Shown piece by piece: positions 26,660 through 35,632 of a stretch of DNA of 64,000 nt (position 1 is the stretch's first letter; every line of letters begins with the position of its first letter). A program made the position numbers and the translations under genes. The notes beneath the pieces are model-generated. The model saw nothing but the letters and a program-made list of their open reading frames with translations, was not told where the DNA came from and searched no databases. This DNA is from Opacimonas immobilis (lineage in GTDB: Bacteria > Pseudomonadota > Gammaproteobacteria > Enterobacterales > Alteromonadaceae), in assembly GCF_048282545.1 (NCBI RefSeq), contig NZ_CP182485.1, forward strand, positions 868,001 through 932,000, given 5' to 3'.

Positions 26660-29140
26660 ATGTTTGCTCGTATTACAAACATGCGAAAGACACAACTCCC
26701 AAGACAACTTCAAGACTGGTTTTCCAGCAAAGGCTGGGCGCTTCGCGACTATCAAGTCCACATGCTTAAGCAAGCGAGTGACAACCGCTCTACCTTATTG
26801 GTTGCTCCCACTGGTGCGGGTAAGACCTTATCTGGTTTTTTGCCGACTCTGTGCGAACTCATTGAGGCACCGATGCAGGGTTTGCACACTCTTTATATCT
26901 CGCCATTAAAGGCACTCACGCATGATATTCAACGCAACTTATTGGCGCCCATTGATGCGATGGACGTGGATATTACCGTGGAAACGCGCACCGGCGATAC
27001 GCCGAGCCACAAACGCCAACGTCAGCGCAAGAAACCGCCCAATATCTTACTCACAACGCCTGAATCCTTGATGTTGCTCTTGTCCTATGCCGATGCGAAA
27101 CAGATGTTTCGCCATTTGCGAACAGTGATCATTGATGAAGCGCATTCACTCGCGGCAAACAAACGCGGTGATTTTACAACGCTTGCGTTGGCCAGATTAT
27201 CTGTACTGAAATCAGATTATCGTCGTGTTGGGCTTTCTGCGACGGTGGCAGAAGCAGAAGTGTTAGCGGCTTGGCTTGGGCCAAGTGGTGAGCCAGTGGA
27301 TGTGCATCGCGTGGCCAATGTGGTGAAACCACAGGTCAAATTAATGCACACGACCGCTGATATTCCGTATGGCGGGCACATGGCTACGTATGCGGTGGCC
27401 GACATTTATCGAGAAATCAGCCAAGCCAACACATCGTTAGTGTTCGTGAATACGCGAGCTCAAGCGGAGCTGATTTTTCAATCTTTGTGGGAAATTAACG
27501 AGCAAGGGTTACCTATCGCGATATACCATGGTGCGTTGGCCAAAGAACAACGTCATAAAGTCGAAAATATGATGGGGCAGGGTCTGATTCGCTCGGTGGT
27601 GTGTACCTCAGCCTTGGAGCTTGGCATCGATTGGGGCAATGTGGATTTGGTCTTGCAGGTTGGCGCACCCAAAGGGGTTGCCCGTTTATTGCAACGCATT
27701 GGTCGATCTAATCATACGTTAGATGAACCAAGTAAAGCGTTATTAGTACCTGGCAATCGATTTGAAGCGCTGGAAGCGTTGAGTGCGATAGATGCTATTG
27801 AACACAATCAGATGGATCATGAGCCATATCATGAAGGCGCGTTGGATATCATTCCGCAGTTTATCATGAACTGCGCCATTGCTGGCCCCGTTGCTCCTGA
27901 GGAAATCTACCAGCAGGTATTACTAGCGACACCGTATGGTGGCTTAGAACGTCACACCTTCATGCAACTATGGCAATTCACGATTGACGGCGGTTATGCC
28001 CTGAGTCATTACGATCGCTATCATAGGCTTGTAAAGCGCGAGGATGGATTATTTGAGCCAGCGTCAAAGCGCGTCACGTTAAGACATCGGCAAAATATTG
28101 GCACCATCGTCGAGGCGGGGCGTTTGAAAGTTAAACGCTTGCGTCGTGCGCATACTGGCAAAATCATCGGTGAGATTGAGGAGTATTTTGCTCAACAACT
28201 TGTGCCAGGAGATACCTTTTTATTTGCGGGAGAATGCTTGGTCTTCGATACCATCAAAGACATGTGTGTAGAGGCCTATCCGGGCAAAGGCAAAGAGCCC
28301 AAGATTCCAAGTTTTGTGGGTGGACAAATGCCGTTGTCGAGTTTTTTGGCCGATGCGGTGAGGTTGCTATTAGCTGAGCCGCATCGCTGGGTTGATTTAC
28401 CCATACAAGTTAGGGAATGGTTGGATTTACAAGCGGAGTTTTCGGCAATTCCACAGCTAGGCAAAATCATGATCGAACATTTTCCTTATCGCCAAGCCCA
28501 GTACACTTTGATTTATACCTTTGAGGGGCGCAAAGCCAATCAAGCGTTAGGCATGCTCATCACTAAGCGCATGGAAAAACTCAAACTGCAACCTCTGAGT
28601 TTCAGTATTAATGATTACGGATTATCTATTTGTTCATTAAAAGTGATTGATGAGGCACAAATGTTATCCTTGTTTCATCCAGATATTTTGGGAGACGAAC
28701 TGGCCGATTGGATGCTCTCTTCGCCGATGCTCAAACGCTCGTTTCGCCATGTAGCCATGGTCAGTGGGCTGACTGAACAAAACCATCATGCTACGCGCAA
28801 AACGATGAAGCAGGTCACATTTTCGACCGATTTGATTTATGACACGCTGCGCGAGCACGATCCAGATCATATTTTGTTAAAAGTCACGCAGCAAGACGCT
28901 GAAAGAGAACTGCTGGATTTACAGCGTCTAACCGATTTGCTCATCCGGTATGTGGGTAAAATTGATTTCATCGAGTTGCCAAAAGTCTCCCCGATGGCCA
29001 TTCCAATTGTGCTCAATGTTCGAGCGGAGATCATCAAAGGTTCAGGCCGAGAGGCCTTGCTAGAACATGCTACCTTATATGATGAAGCAGAGTCTATGTT
29101 AGCAGAAGTGCGAGAAATGCTAGCAAATGCCTCGTTATGA
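26660..29140 (+). CDS. Ligase-associated Lhr-type DEXH helicase
   Basis: 826 aa SF2 helicase. Q-region RDYQVHML, motif I VAPTGAGKTLSG, motif II IIDEAHSLA, motif III GLSATVAEAE, motif IV-V SLVFVNTRAQAE and STSALELG-like SALELGIDWG, and motif VI QRIGRSNH are all visible, followed by the Lhr-specific winged-helix and beta-barrel region. This is the Lhr-Core branch found with an ATP ligase, an MBL exonuclease and PdeM. ATG 26660 and ATG 26681 (MRKTQLPRQ) are both possible; neither has a clear ribosome-binding site. It is followed by a tcyP-like gene and then pdeM. Confidence 0.92.
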   Translation: MFARITNMRKTQLPRQLQDWFSSKGWALRDYQVHMLKQASDNRSTLLVAPTGAGKTLSGFLPTLCELIEAPMQGLHTLYISPLKALTHDIQRNLLAPIDAMDVDITVETRTGDTPSHKRQRQRKKPPNILLTTPESLMLLLSYADAKQMFRHLRTVIIDEAHSLAANKRGDFTTLALARLSVLKSDYRRVGLSATVAEAEVLAAWLGPSGEPVDVHRVANVVKPQVKLMHTTADIPYGGHMATYAVADIYREISQANTSLVFVNTRAQAELIFQSLWEINEQGLPIAIYHGALAKEQRHKVENMMGQGLIRSVVCTSALELGIDWGNVDLVLQVGAPKGVARLLQRIGRSNHTLDEPSKALLVPGNRFEALEALSAIDAIEHNQMDHEPYHEGALDIIPQFIMNCAIAGPVAPEEIYQQVLLATPYGGLERHTFMQLWQFTIDGGYALSHYDRYHRLVKREDGLFEPASKRVTLRHRQNIGTIVEAGRLKVKRLRRAHTGKIIGEIEEYFAQQLVPGDTFLFAGECLVFDTIKDMCVEAYPGKGKEPKIPSFVGGQMPLSSFLADAVRLLLAEPHRWVDLPIQVREWLDLQAEFSAIPQLGKIMIEHFPYRQAQYTLIYTFEGRKANQALGMLITKRMEKLKLQPLSFSINDYGLSICSLKVIDEAQMLSLFHPDILGDELADWMLSSPMLKRSFRHVAMVSGLTEQNHHATRKTMKQVTFSTDLIYDTLREHDPDHILLKVTQQDAERELLDLQRLTDLLIRYVGKIDFIELPKVSPMAIPIVLNVRAEIIKGSGREALLEHATLYDEAESMLAEVREMLANASL

Positions 29141-29179
29141 TCCCGGTATATTTAGGTTAAATAGGTTATAAGATATGCG

Positions 29180-30634
29180 TTGCATCCTCTTTCAGATCCT
29201 CTACAATCCGAACAACTATTATTAGACCAAGGTATGAAGTTGGCTATGGCATTTGTGATCCTCAATCTTATTTTATTTGCTGTCGTATGTATGGTGTTAC
29301 GTCATTTAGCAAAGTGCGAAGCAAGCTTATCCAAACGCGTATTCACTGCATTAATCGTGGGAGCCTTGGGAGGAGCTTTGATGCAAGCTATCTTTGGCAA
29401 CGACAGTACAATAGTAGTCCACACGCTGGAATGGTCAAATGCGGTTGGCAGTGGTTATGTCGCACTCCTCAAAATGATCATCATGCCATTGGTTTTGATT
29501 TCAATGCTTGCTGCCGTCGTAGAGATGGACCGAATCAGCTCCTTAGGCAAATATGGTGGCGTGATTTTATTTGTCCTGATTGGTACCACAGCCATCGCTG
29601 CATTGGTGGGAATCGGTGTGGCAAATATGTTTGGTTTGTCTGCCGATGGGTTAACACAAGGTGCGCGTGAATTAGCTCGTGTAGATGTGCTGATTGAACG
29701 GCAAGACGCGGTTTCAGAGCTGTCATTGCCTGCCATTTTGGTCAGTTTTATTCCACAAAATATCTTTGCAGATTTGGCGGGGATGAGAAAAACATCGATC
29801 ATTGCCGTGGTTATTTTTGGGGTATTATTGGGGATAGCGGGCTTAAAGTTAGTTGCAGAAGATCCAGAGCAAGGCCTTCGTTTTCGCAGTTTTGTCAAAT
29901 CCGCTCAGACTTTGATTATGCGTTTAGTCAAAATGGTGATTGAGTTTACGCCTTATGGTGTATTGGCATTGATGTTCAAAGTCGGCGCAAGCTCCAGTCT
30001 GGCAGATATTGTGGACCTGCTCATGTTTATTATCGCCTCCTATGTGGCAATCTTGATCATGTTCTTGATTCACGGTGGTTTGCTATTGCTTAACGGCATG
30101 AACCCCAAGCTGTTTTTTCAAAAAGTATTGCCGGTATTAACTTTTGCGTTTAGCTCCAGAAGTTCTGCGGCGACTATTCCACTTAATGTTGAGACGCAAG
30201 TAAACCAACTCAAAGTGAAGCCCGTCATCGCAAATCTGTCTGCGTCACTGGGCGCAACCATCGGTCAAAATGGCTGTGCAGGCATTTATCCAGCAATGCT
30301 TGCGGTGATGATTGCACCAAGTGTCGGCATTGATCCAAGTCAGCCCATGTTTATTTTGAGCCTGGTTGGGATCATCATTGTGAGTTCATTTGGCGTGGCC
30401 GGAGTGGGCGGTGGTGCGACTTTTGCTGCATTAATAGTATTACCAGCGATGGGCTTACCGGTGGCGCTGGCGGCGCTTCTGATATCCATTGAGCCGTTAA
30501 TTGATATGGCGCGAACGGCGCTTAATGTGAATGGCGCAATGACTGCAGGAGTGATAACGCACAAACGTACCTCTGATTCAGATGCCCTCAACTTGCAAGA
30601 TACAACCAAGCAACCCAATAGATATGACGTCTGA
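29180..30634 (+). CDS. tcyP: L-cystine/dicarboxylate symporter, TcyP family
   Basis: 484 aa from TTG 29180; ATG 29234 (MKLAMAFVIL) is an alternative. It is a member of the dicarboxylate/amino acid:cation symporter family. The match to E. coli TcyP is close over the whole length, for example GSGYVALLKMIIMPLVLISM, LTFAFSSRSSAATIPLNVE, GATIGQNGCAGIYPAMLAVM and GGATFAALIVLPAMGLPV. TcyP imports cystine. The gene lies inside the helicase-to-pdeM unit (39 bp after the helicase stop, 11 bp overlap with pdeM), an unexpected place for a transporter. Confidence 0.88.
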   Translation: MHPLSDPLQSEQLLLDQGMKLAMAFVILNLILFAVVCMVLRHLAKCEASLSKRVFTALIVGALGGALMQAIFGNDSTIVVHTLEWSNAVGSGYVALLKMIIMPLVLISMLAAVVEMDRISSLGKYGGVILFVLIGTTAIAALVGIGVANMFGLSADGLTQGARELARVDVLIERQDAVSELSLPAILVSFIPQNIFADLAGMRKTSIIAVVIFGVLLGIAGLKLVAEDPEQGLRFRSFVKSAQTLIMRLVKMVIEFTPYGVLALMFKVGASSSLADIVDLLMFIIASYVAILIMFLIHGGLLLLNGMNPKLFFQKVLPVLTFAFSSRSSAATIPLNVETQVNQLKVKPVIANLSASLGATIGQNGCAGIYPAMLAVMIAPSVGIDPSQPMFILSLVGIIIVSSFGVAGVGGGATFAALIVLPAMGLPVALAALLISIEPLIDMARTALNVNGAMTAGVITHKRTSDSDALNLQDTTKQPNRYDV

Positions 30635-31340
30635 GAAGATTGAAAGATTACTCAACGATAATACCGCCTCCCTTTTTCGTTTTGCGAATAAGATTTGGCT
30701 CGCGGATGGTCTTGGCGCTCTGTACTTACCGGAGATCCATTTGTTGGTGGTATCGGATCTGCATTTTGGCAAAGGCAGTTTTCTCAAACAGCATGGTCAC
30801 CCCTTACCGACTTATGACACAATTGCCACCATTGAGTTGATTGAGAAACTGCTAGAGCGCTATCAACCTATCACAGTGTTGTGTTTGGGGGATAGCTTTC
30901 ACGATGTGCGAGTTGGAGAGCGCTTATCTAATGCTGAAGCGATGGCCATTCGCGCCATGATAGAGCAGGTACAACAATGGATCTGGGTGTTGGGCAATCA
31001 CGATCCAGACATTCCAGCGGGTTTTGCTGGAGAGCAAGTCAGCATATGGGAATATGAAGATATTGTGTTTACGCATGAGCCTCTCACTGACACGGGTTTA
31101 GCCAATTATCAGATCATGGGACACTTTCATCCCAAATTAACCCATTCAATAAAGCGTCAGCAAATGACCGGCAAGTGTTTTATCGCAAGTATGCACGAGC
31201 TCATCATGCCGTCATTAGGCGTTTATACTGGGGGGTTATCAGTAGATGATCCGGTATATGAGGAGGTTTTTACCACTTCGGCAAATCAAACCGTATTGTG
31301 CTATCAAGAAAAAGCGTTTTTGTTGCTCTTAAACAAATAA
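30624..31340 (+). CDS. pdeM: Ligase-associated metallophosphoesterase PdeM
   Basis: 238 aa from ATG 30624; an ATG at 30582 is in frame but lies deeper in tcyP. It is a calcineurin-like phosphoesterase with the motifs SDLHFGKGS, GDSFHD, LGNHDPD, THEP and GHFHPK in order. The conserved FRFANKIWLADGLGALYLPE before motif I is typical of PdeM. PdeM homologues accompany the ATP ligase, MBL exonuclease and helicase and act on nucleic acid ends or phosphodiesters. Here it is the last gene of the plus-strand half of that set. Confidence 0.9.
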   Translation: MTSEKIERLLNDNTASLFRFANKIWLADGLGALYLPEIHLLVVSDLHFGKGSFLKQHGHPLPTYDTIATIELIEKLLERYQPITVLCLGDSFHDVRVGERLSNAEAMAIRAMIEQVQQWIWVLGNHDPDIPAGFAGEQVSIWEYEDIVFTHEPLTDTGLANYQIMGHFHPKLTHSIKRQQMTGKCFIASMHELIMPSLGVYTGGLSVDDPVYEEVFTTSANQTVLCYQEKAFLLLLNK

Positions 31341-31425
31341 TCACTTCAGCAATCTCTCATTTTTCTCAAATCAATACAATTGCGTCAGAGCATGCAGGCA
31401 TTTAAACAGCCTTAGTATAAGAGGT

Positions 31426-31461
31426 CTGACACTTAGCGCCTAGAGTGAAGGCGCTTGTCAG
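31426..31461. terminator. Long imperfect hairpin between pdeM and aguB
   Basis: CTGACA...AGCGCCT pairs with AGGCGCT...TGTCAG; three bases (CTT) bulge on the left arm and the loop is seven bases. The stem is strong but there is no T tract on either side. It lies between convergent genes, so a Rho-dependent or transcript-end-protecting role is possible, as is a dispersed palindromic repeat. Confidence 0.5.
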
Positions 31462-31499
31462 GTGATGTTGGTGCGCTGGGGTGAAGCTTGACAGTAACC

Positions 31500-32390
31500 C
31501 TAGTCGCGCCATCTTTTTGTTAGGTCAGCGTAATCATCAATTCTACGGTCACGGAAATACGGCCACCAGCGCTTAACTTGCTCACTGCGAGCGAGGTCGA
31601 CTTCAACCAACAAGTTTTCCGGAGTGTCGTGAGAGGCTTTGGCTAAGATTTCGCCTTGAGGTCCGGCGACAAAACTCAATCCCCAAAAATCTATGCCGCT
31701 TTGACCATGCGGTGCGGTCTCAAATCCGGTTCGGTTTGCTACTACCACCGGTACGTTGTTCGCCACAGCATGGGCACGTTGGATCGTAAACCACGCATCC
31801 TGTTGTCGAGCTTGCTCATCGGTTGAATCGTTGCGATCCCAACCAATTGCCGTGGGATAGAATAAAATCTGTGCACCAGCCATCGCCATTAACCGCGCGG
31901 CCTCTGGATACCATTGATCCCAACACACTAGTACTCCAAGTTTACCAATGGAGGTTTCGATTGGAGTGAAGCCAAGATCACCTGGAGTAAAATAAAACTT
32001 TTCATAAAACCCAGGATCATCTGGGATATGCATTTTGCGATAAATGCCTGCAATGTCAGCACTACAATCGTAAACAACGGCTGTGTTGTGATAAAGCCCA
32101 GTGGCGCGCTTTTCAAACATGGATGTAATCAGCACAATGTTGAGCTCGGCGGCTAAGGCACCAAAAAAAAGATGACCTTCGCCTTCAATCGGCTCGGCCA
32201 AATCAAACACATCCACTTCTTCAGTCTGACAAAAATACAAGGTGCTGTGTAGCTCTTGGAGCAGGATGCATTGTGCCCCGTCTTTGGCAAGTGCTCTGAT
32301 CTGCGCGGCAGATTCCGCCCAGTTTTGCTGTTTATCGTTGCCACTGATGGCTTGTTGAACGACGCCGATTTTGACTGTCTGTGCGCTCAT
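31500..32390 (-). CDS. aguB: N-carbamoylputrescine amidase
   Basis: 296 aa nitrilase-superfamily enzyme. The Glu-Lys-Cys triad is visible as LLQELHSTLYF, YRKMHIPDDPGFYEKFYF and LVCWDQWYPEAARLMA. The phrase DDPGFYEKFYFTPGDLGF is typical of AguB. It converts N-carbamoylputrescine to putrescine, CO2 and ammonia, the final step of putrescine synthesis from agmatine. It is 12 bp downstream of aguA in the folM-aguA-aguB unit. Confidence 0.95.
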   Translation of the reverse strand: MSAQTVKIGVVQQAISGNDKQQNWAESAAQIRALAKDGAQCILLQELHSTLYFCQTEEVDVFDLAEPIEGEGHLFFGALAAELNIVLITSMFEKRATGLYHNTAVVYDCSADIAGIYRKMHIPDDPGFYEKFYFTPGDLGFTPIETSIGKLGVLVCWDQWYPEAARLMAMAGAQILFYPTAIGWDRNDSTDEQARQQDAWFTIQRAHAVANNVPVVVANRTGFETAPHGQSGIDFWGLSFVAGPQGEILAKASHDTPENLLVEVDLARSEQVKRWWPYFRDRRIDDYADLTKRWRD

Positions 32391-32402
32391 GTTTTTGATC
32401 TC

Positions 32403-33425
32403 TTAAACAAATAGGTTGTTGTGTAATACACCTGTCGGCACTTGCATCGAAATACAATGCAAACTGCCATACTGCTCGACTAATACCAAGCAATCAATTG
32501 GGACAATATCATAGTTTGGATAGGCTTTGGCTAGTTGTGCTTGAGCCAGTTCATCCTCTGGTTGTTGATACACAGGTGCGAGGACTGCGCCATTGAGAAT
32601 TAAAAAATTCGCATAGGAAGCGGGTAAGCGCTCACCATCTTTGGCACGTACGTCAGGCAGAGGTAAGTCGATAATCTCATGTTTGGGAAAATGGTGCTGC
32701 AATTCAGCGCCAAGAGCATGCAATCCGCTAAAATGAGGGTCAGTTGGACGATTTTCACAGCCTTGATAAATGATCCCTAGATGCGGTGTGAATCGAGCCA
32801 AGGTATCAATATGACCATCAGTATCATCCCCTGCCAAATGGCCATGCTCAAGTATCACCGTGCGACTGGCACCCAGTACATCAGCAAAATATTGCTCATA
32901 CTGTTCCACACTCATATCACCGTTACGCTTTGGGTTACTGAGACAAAACAAGGTACTTAACAAGGTACCATCAGCATCAATTTCTAACGCACCGCCTTCC
33001 ACAACACACTGTTCGCTATACAAGGGGATCTGTAACAAATCAGCAAGGTATTTGATGTTAACTTGATTGTCCTGAGTGGCGTTGAATTTTTGCCCCCAGC
33101 CATTAAATTCAAATTCCAATGCGTGTTTGCGCTTGGGATCCTGCGCATCAGCTAGAGTCAAAAAACCATAATCACGCACCCAGGTGTCATTGTATTTCGC
33201 CACAATGATATGCACGTCTGCATTGTCATGGTATAGGGAATTGACGTGTTCTATCTCACTCGGATCGCACAGTAACAAGACCTTAGCGTTGCGCTTGATT
33301 ATCTCAGTAATGATCTCTTGATAGGTTGATTGCGCCCGAGCTAACCATGCCGCCCAATCGGTATCTCGGTGCGGCCAAGCAAGAATGACAGCTTCTTGTT
33401 CGACCCATTCTGGAAGTAATCTCAT
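32403..33425 (-). CDS. aguA: Agmatine deiminase
   Basis: 340 aa, guanidino-group-modifying (PAD) superfamily. LPEWVEQEAVILAWPHRDTDWA opens the protein. NDTWVRDYG, CVVEGGALEIDADG, HLAGDDTDGHIDTLARF (catalytic His/Asp) and the C-terminal SLHCISMQVPTG with the nucleophilic Cys are all present. It hydrolyses agmatine to N-carbamoylputrescine and ammonia, feeding AguB. It is 15 bp downstream of folM, so all three are probably one transcript. Confidence 0.95.
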   Translation of the reverse strand: MRLLPEWVEQEAVILAWPHRDTDWAAWLARAQSTYQEIITEIIKRNAKVLLLCDPSEIEHVNSLYHDNADVHIIVAKYNDTWVRDYGFLTLADAQDPKRKHALEFEFNGWGQKFNATQDNQVNIKYLADLLQIPLYSEQCVVEGGALEIDADGTLLSTLFCLSNPKRNGDMSVEQYEQYFADVLGASRTVILEHGHLAGDDTDGHIDTLARFTPHLGIIYQGCENRPTDPHFSGLHALGAELQHHFPKHEIIDLPLPDVRAKDGERLPASYANFLILNGAVLAPVYQQPEDELAQAQLAKAYPNYDIVPIDCLVLVEQYGSLHCISMQVPTGVLHNNLFV

Positions 33426-33440
33426 GTGTTATGCAAACCG

Positions 33441-34148
33441 TTATTTTAAATGTCTACCGCCGTCTAGGTGCATAGTTTGACCTGTAACGAAATCACTGGC
33501 AAATAAAAAATTCATCGCTTTGACCGCCTCACCGGCACCAGGGCAGATTTCGAGTAAAGATTTTTTGAGAGATCGCGCTTTGTACTCATCGCTATCGTGT
33601 TCGTTAAACATGAGTAATGCAGGTGCAATAGAATTTACTTTTACTTGTGGCGCTAAGGCCTGGGCAAAGGAAAGTGTTAGATTGTGTAACGCGGCTTTTG
33701 AAGCAGAATAGGCGATGTGTTTACTCGACCCTTTGGTTTGCACATAATCCGTCATGTGTATGATATCTGCGCCAGTGGGGTGGGCTAAAAGCAATTTTTT
33801 AAGGCCTAAGTTGAGCTGATAGGGCGCGCTGACATGCACCTGCATCATCTTGTTTAGCAGTGCTGGATAATCATCCGTATGTTTTTCGGCATCCCAACCA
33901 GAGGCGTTGTGAATAATAGCGCGTAATGACTCACAAGTTTGACTGATGTGCTGAATGAGCGTGGTGATATCTTCGTTGCGAGCAAAATCGCACCGTACCG
34001 TCTCAGCACCGGCTTGACGCAACTCCTCTAGAGCCGGGCGTTCACTGCGGTATGTAACAATAACTCGAAAACTTTGTGCCAATAAATCAAGGGCCATGGC
34101 AAGTCCCAGCCGTTGCGCACCGCCAGTAATGAGGATTGTGTCTGTCAT
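33441..34148 (-). CDS. folM: Dihydromonapterin reductase FolM (SDR family)
   Basis: 235 aa from ATG 34148, which has a strong AAGGAAG upstream; the open frame reaches 34187. It is a short-chain dehydrogenase with the TGGAQRLGLAMALDLL nucleotide site (TGxxxRxG form, as in pteridine reductases), an NAS-like INASGWDAE segment and YSASK catalytic residues. FolM reduces dihydromonapterin to tetrahydromonapterin and has weak dihydrofolate reductase activity. The divergent neighbour folE makes the pterin precursor, which supports the assignment. Confidence 0.9.
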   Translation of the reverse strand: MTDTILITGGAQRLGLAMALDLLAQSFRVIVTYRSERPALEELRQAGAETVRCDFARNEDITTLIQHISQTCESLRAIIHNASGWDAEKHTDDYPALLNKMMQVHVSAPYQLNLGLKKLLLAHPTGADIIHMTDYVQTKGSSKHIAYSASKAALHNLTLSFAQALAPQVKVNSIAPALLMFNEHDSDEYKARSLKKSLLEICPGAGEAVKAMNFLFASDFVTGQTMHLDGGRHLK

Positions 34149-34243
34149 ATCTACTTCCTTTAACTTTATATAATGCGATAAATACACGCCATCACATATG
34201 ATGCGTTATGTAATGGGTTAGTGTATACTATGCAGGTTGCTTG

Positions 34244-34267
34244 TAATATAGATACGTATCTATATTA
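34244..34267. promoter_or_regulatory. Perfect 24-bp palindrome between folM and folE
   Basis: TAATATAGATAC is followed directly by its exact reverse complement. It lies near the middle of the 203-bp divergent intergenic region and has no T tract, so an operator for a dimeric regulator of one or both genes is more likely than a terminator. Confidence 0.7.
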
Positions 34268-34306
34268 ACAAAGGTTATTTTTATTTTTACTAAACCAAAA
34301 TAGCGA

Positions 34307-34331
34307 TTTGTTCCGTATATAGCGGTACAAA
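34307..34331. promoter_or_regulatory. Second inverted repeat upstream of folE
   Basis: TTTGTTCCG and CGGTACAAA are 9-base arms with one mismatched pair, separated by TATATAG. The site is 20 bp before the folE start codon and could be an operator overlapping the promoter or a hairpin in the leader. Confidence 0.4.
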
Positions 34332-34351
34332 TACAAAAATGGAACATTCAA

Positions 34352-35038
34352 ATGTTAGCAAAAGAAGCAGTTGTGGTTCGTGATGGAGTAGAACTCGCGA
34401 TTACAAAAGAAGCTGCCCTTGTCAGACAAGCCCTGATTGACGCTGGCCTTGAAACCCCAATGGTTGAAAACGGTTTGTCAGACGAGCAAAAACGCACTCA
34501 GATTCAACAGCACATGACCCAAATCATGGACGTCCTCGGCTTGGATCTGGAAGACGACAGTTTGTGTGATACGCCTAAACGTATCGCCAAAATGTATGTG
34601 GATGAGATATTTTCTGGTTTAGACTATCGCAAATTCCCTAAAATCACTCAGATCGAAAACAAGATGTCGATCGAGCAACCTGTGCAAGTAACCGATATTT
34701 CCCTCACCAGCACTTGCGAGCATCATTTTGTGACGATCGATGGCACAGCATCCGTTGCTTACATTCCTAAACAAACTGTCATTGGGTTGTCCAAAATTAA
34801 TCGCTTAGTGGCGTTTTTCGCCCAGCGGCCGCAAGTCCAAGAACGTCTGACGCAACAGGTCATGGTGGCCTTGCAAGCACTTACTGGCACACAAGATGTG
34901 GCGGTTTCAATCAATGCCACGCACTATTGCGTGAAAGCTCGTGGTATCAAAGACAGCAACTCATACACTAAAACATCCTCTCTGGGTGGCGTATTCTTGT
35001 CCGACCCGGAGATGCGTCGAGAGTTCTTTGAAGCGTAA
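34352..35038 (+). CDS. folE: GTP cyclohydrolase I
   Basis: 228 aa. Zinc and active-site residues are in [15 protein letters not shown] (Cys, His, His) and [15 protein letters not shown] (His, Cys). [24 protein letters not shown] is the conserved helix. It converts GTP to dihydroneopterin triphosphate, the first step for folate and tetrahydromonapterin. It has an N-terminal extension of about 35 residues before the family core ([19 protein letters not shown]). It is divergent from folM across two dyads. Confidence 0.95.
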   Translation: MLAKEAVVVRDGVELAITKEAALVRQALIDAGLETPMVENGLSDEQKRTQIQQHMTQIMDVLGLDLEDDSLCDTPKRIAKMYVDEIFSGLDYRKFPKITQIENKMSIEQPVQVTDISLTSTCEHHFVTIDGTASVAYIPKQTVIGLSKINRLVAFFAQRPQVQERLTQQVMVALQALTGTQDVAVSINATHYCVKARGIKDSNSYTKTSSLGGVFLSDPEMRREFFEA

Positions 35039-35056
35039 CACCGTTCAATACAGACG

Positions 35057-35566
35057 ATGCGCTTAATTCCTTTATTATTACTTTTATTTCTTTCGGCATG
35101 CACCAGTGTGCCGGAAGGCATCACGCCGGTGCAAAATTTTGATAAATCTCGGTATCTAGGTACTTGGTATGAGATTGCTCGTCTTGATCATTCATTTGAA
35201 CGGGGGTTAGAGCAAATCAGTGCAACCTACACAGTGCGAGAGGATGGTGGAATCGACGTGCTTAATCGCGGATTTCATGTTGTCGATGGTGTCTGGAATG
35301 AAGCTATTGGCAAAGCGTATTTTGTTGATTCAGAGGATGTGGGGCATCTTAAAGTGTCGTTTTTTGGCCCGTTTTACGCAAGCTACGTCATTATGGCACT
35401 TGACCCAGATTACCAGTGGGCGCTCGTGACAGGGCCGAATCGTGATTATTTTTGGATTTTGTCGCGTACCCCATCTTTATCAGAAACTACGCTGATAATG
35501 CTACTTGAACAAGCTAAACATAAAGGCTATCCCGTGCAAGAGCTGATATACGTGCACCACGATTGA
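35057..35566 (+). CDS. blc: Bacterial lipocalin (Blc-like outer-membrane lipoprotein)
   Basis: 169 aa. A lipoprotein signal (LIPLLLLLFLSACTS; lipidated Cys in the SAC box) is followed by the lipocalin opening FDKSRYLGTWYEIARLDHSFERGL, which contains the GxW motif. GGIDVLNRGF and YVIMALDPDYQWALVTGPNRDYFWILSRTP complete the eight-stranded barrel pattern. Blc-type lipocalins bind lysophospholipids or fatty acids in the envelope. It starts 18 bp after folE and may share its transcript. Confidence 0.93.
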   Translation: MRLIPLLLLLFLSACTSVPEGITPVQNFDKSRYLGTWYEIARLDHSFERGLEQISATYTVREDGGIDVLNRGFHVVDGVWNEAIGKAYFVDSEDVGHLKVSFFGPFYASYVIMALDPDYQWALVTGPNRDYFWILSRTPSLSETTLIMLLEQAKHKGYPVQELIYVHHD

Positions 35567-35632
35567 AATATTCTTGGCACAAGCAAGGTCTAGGTGTTAG
35601 TCTAAACATGAGACTGATAAATAAGGATTTGC

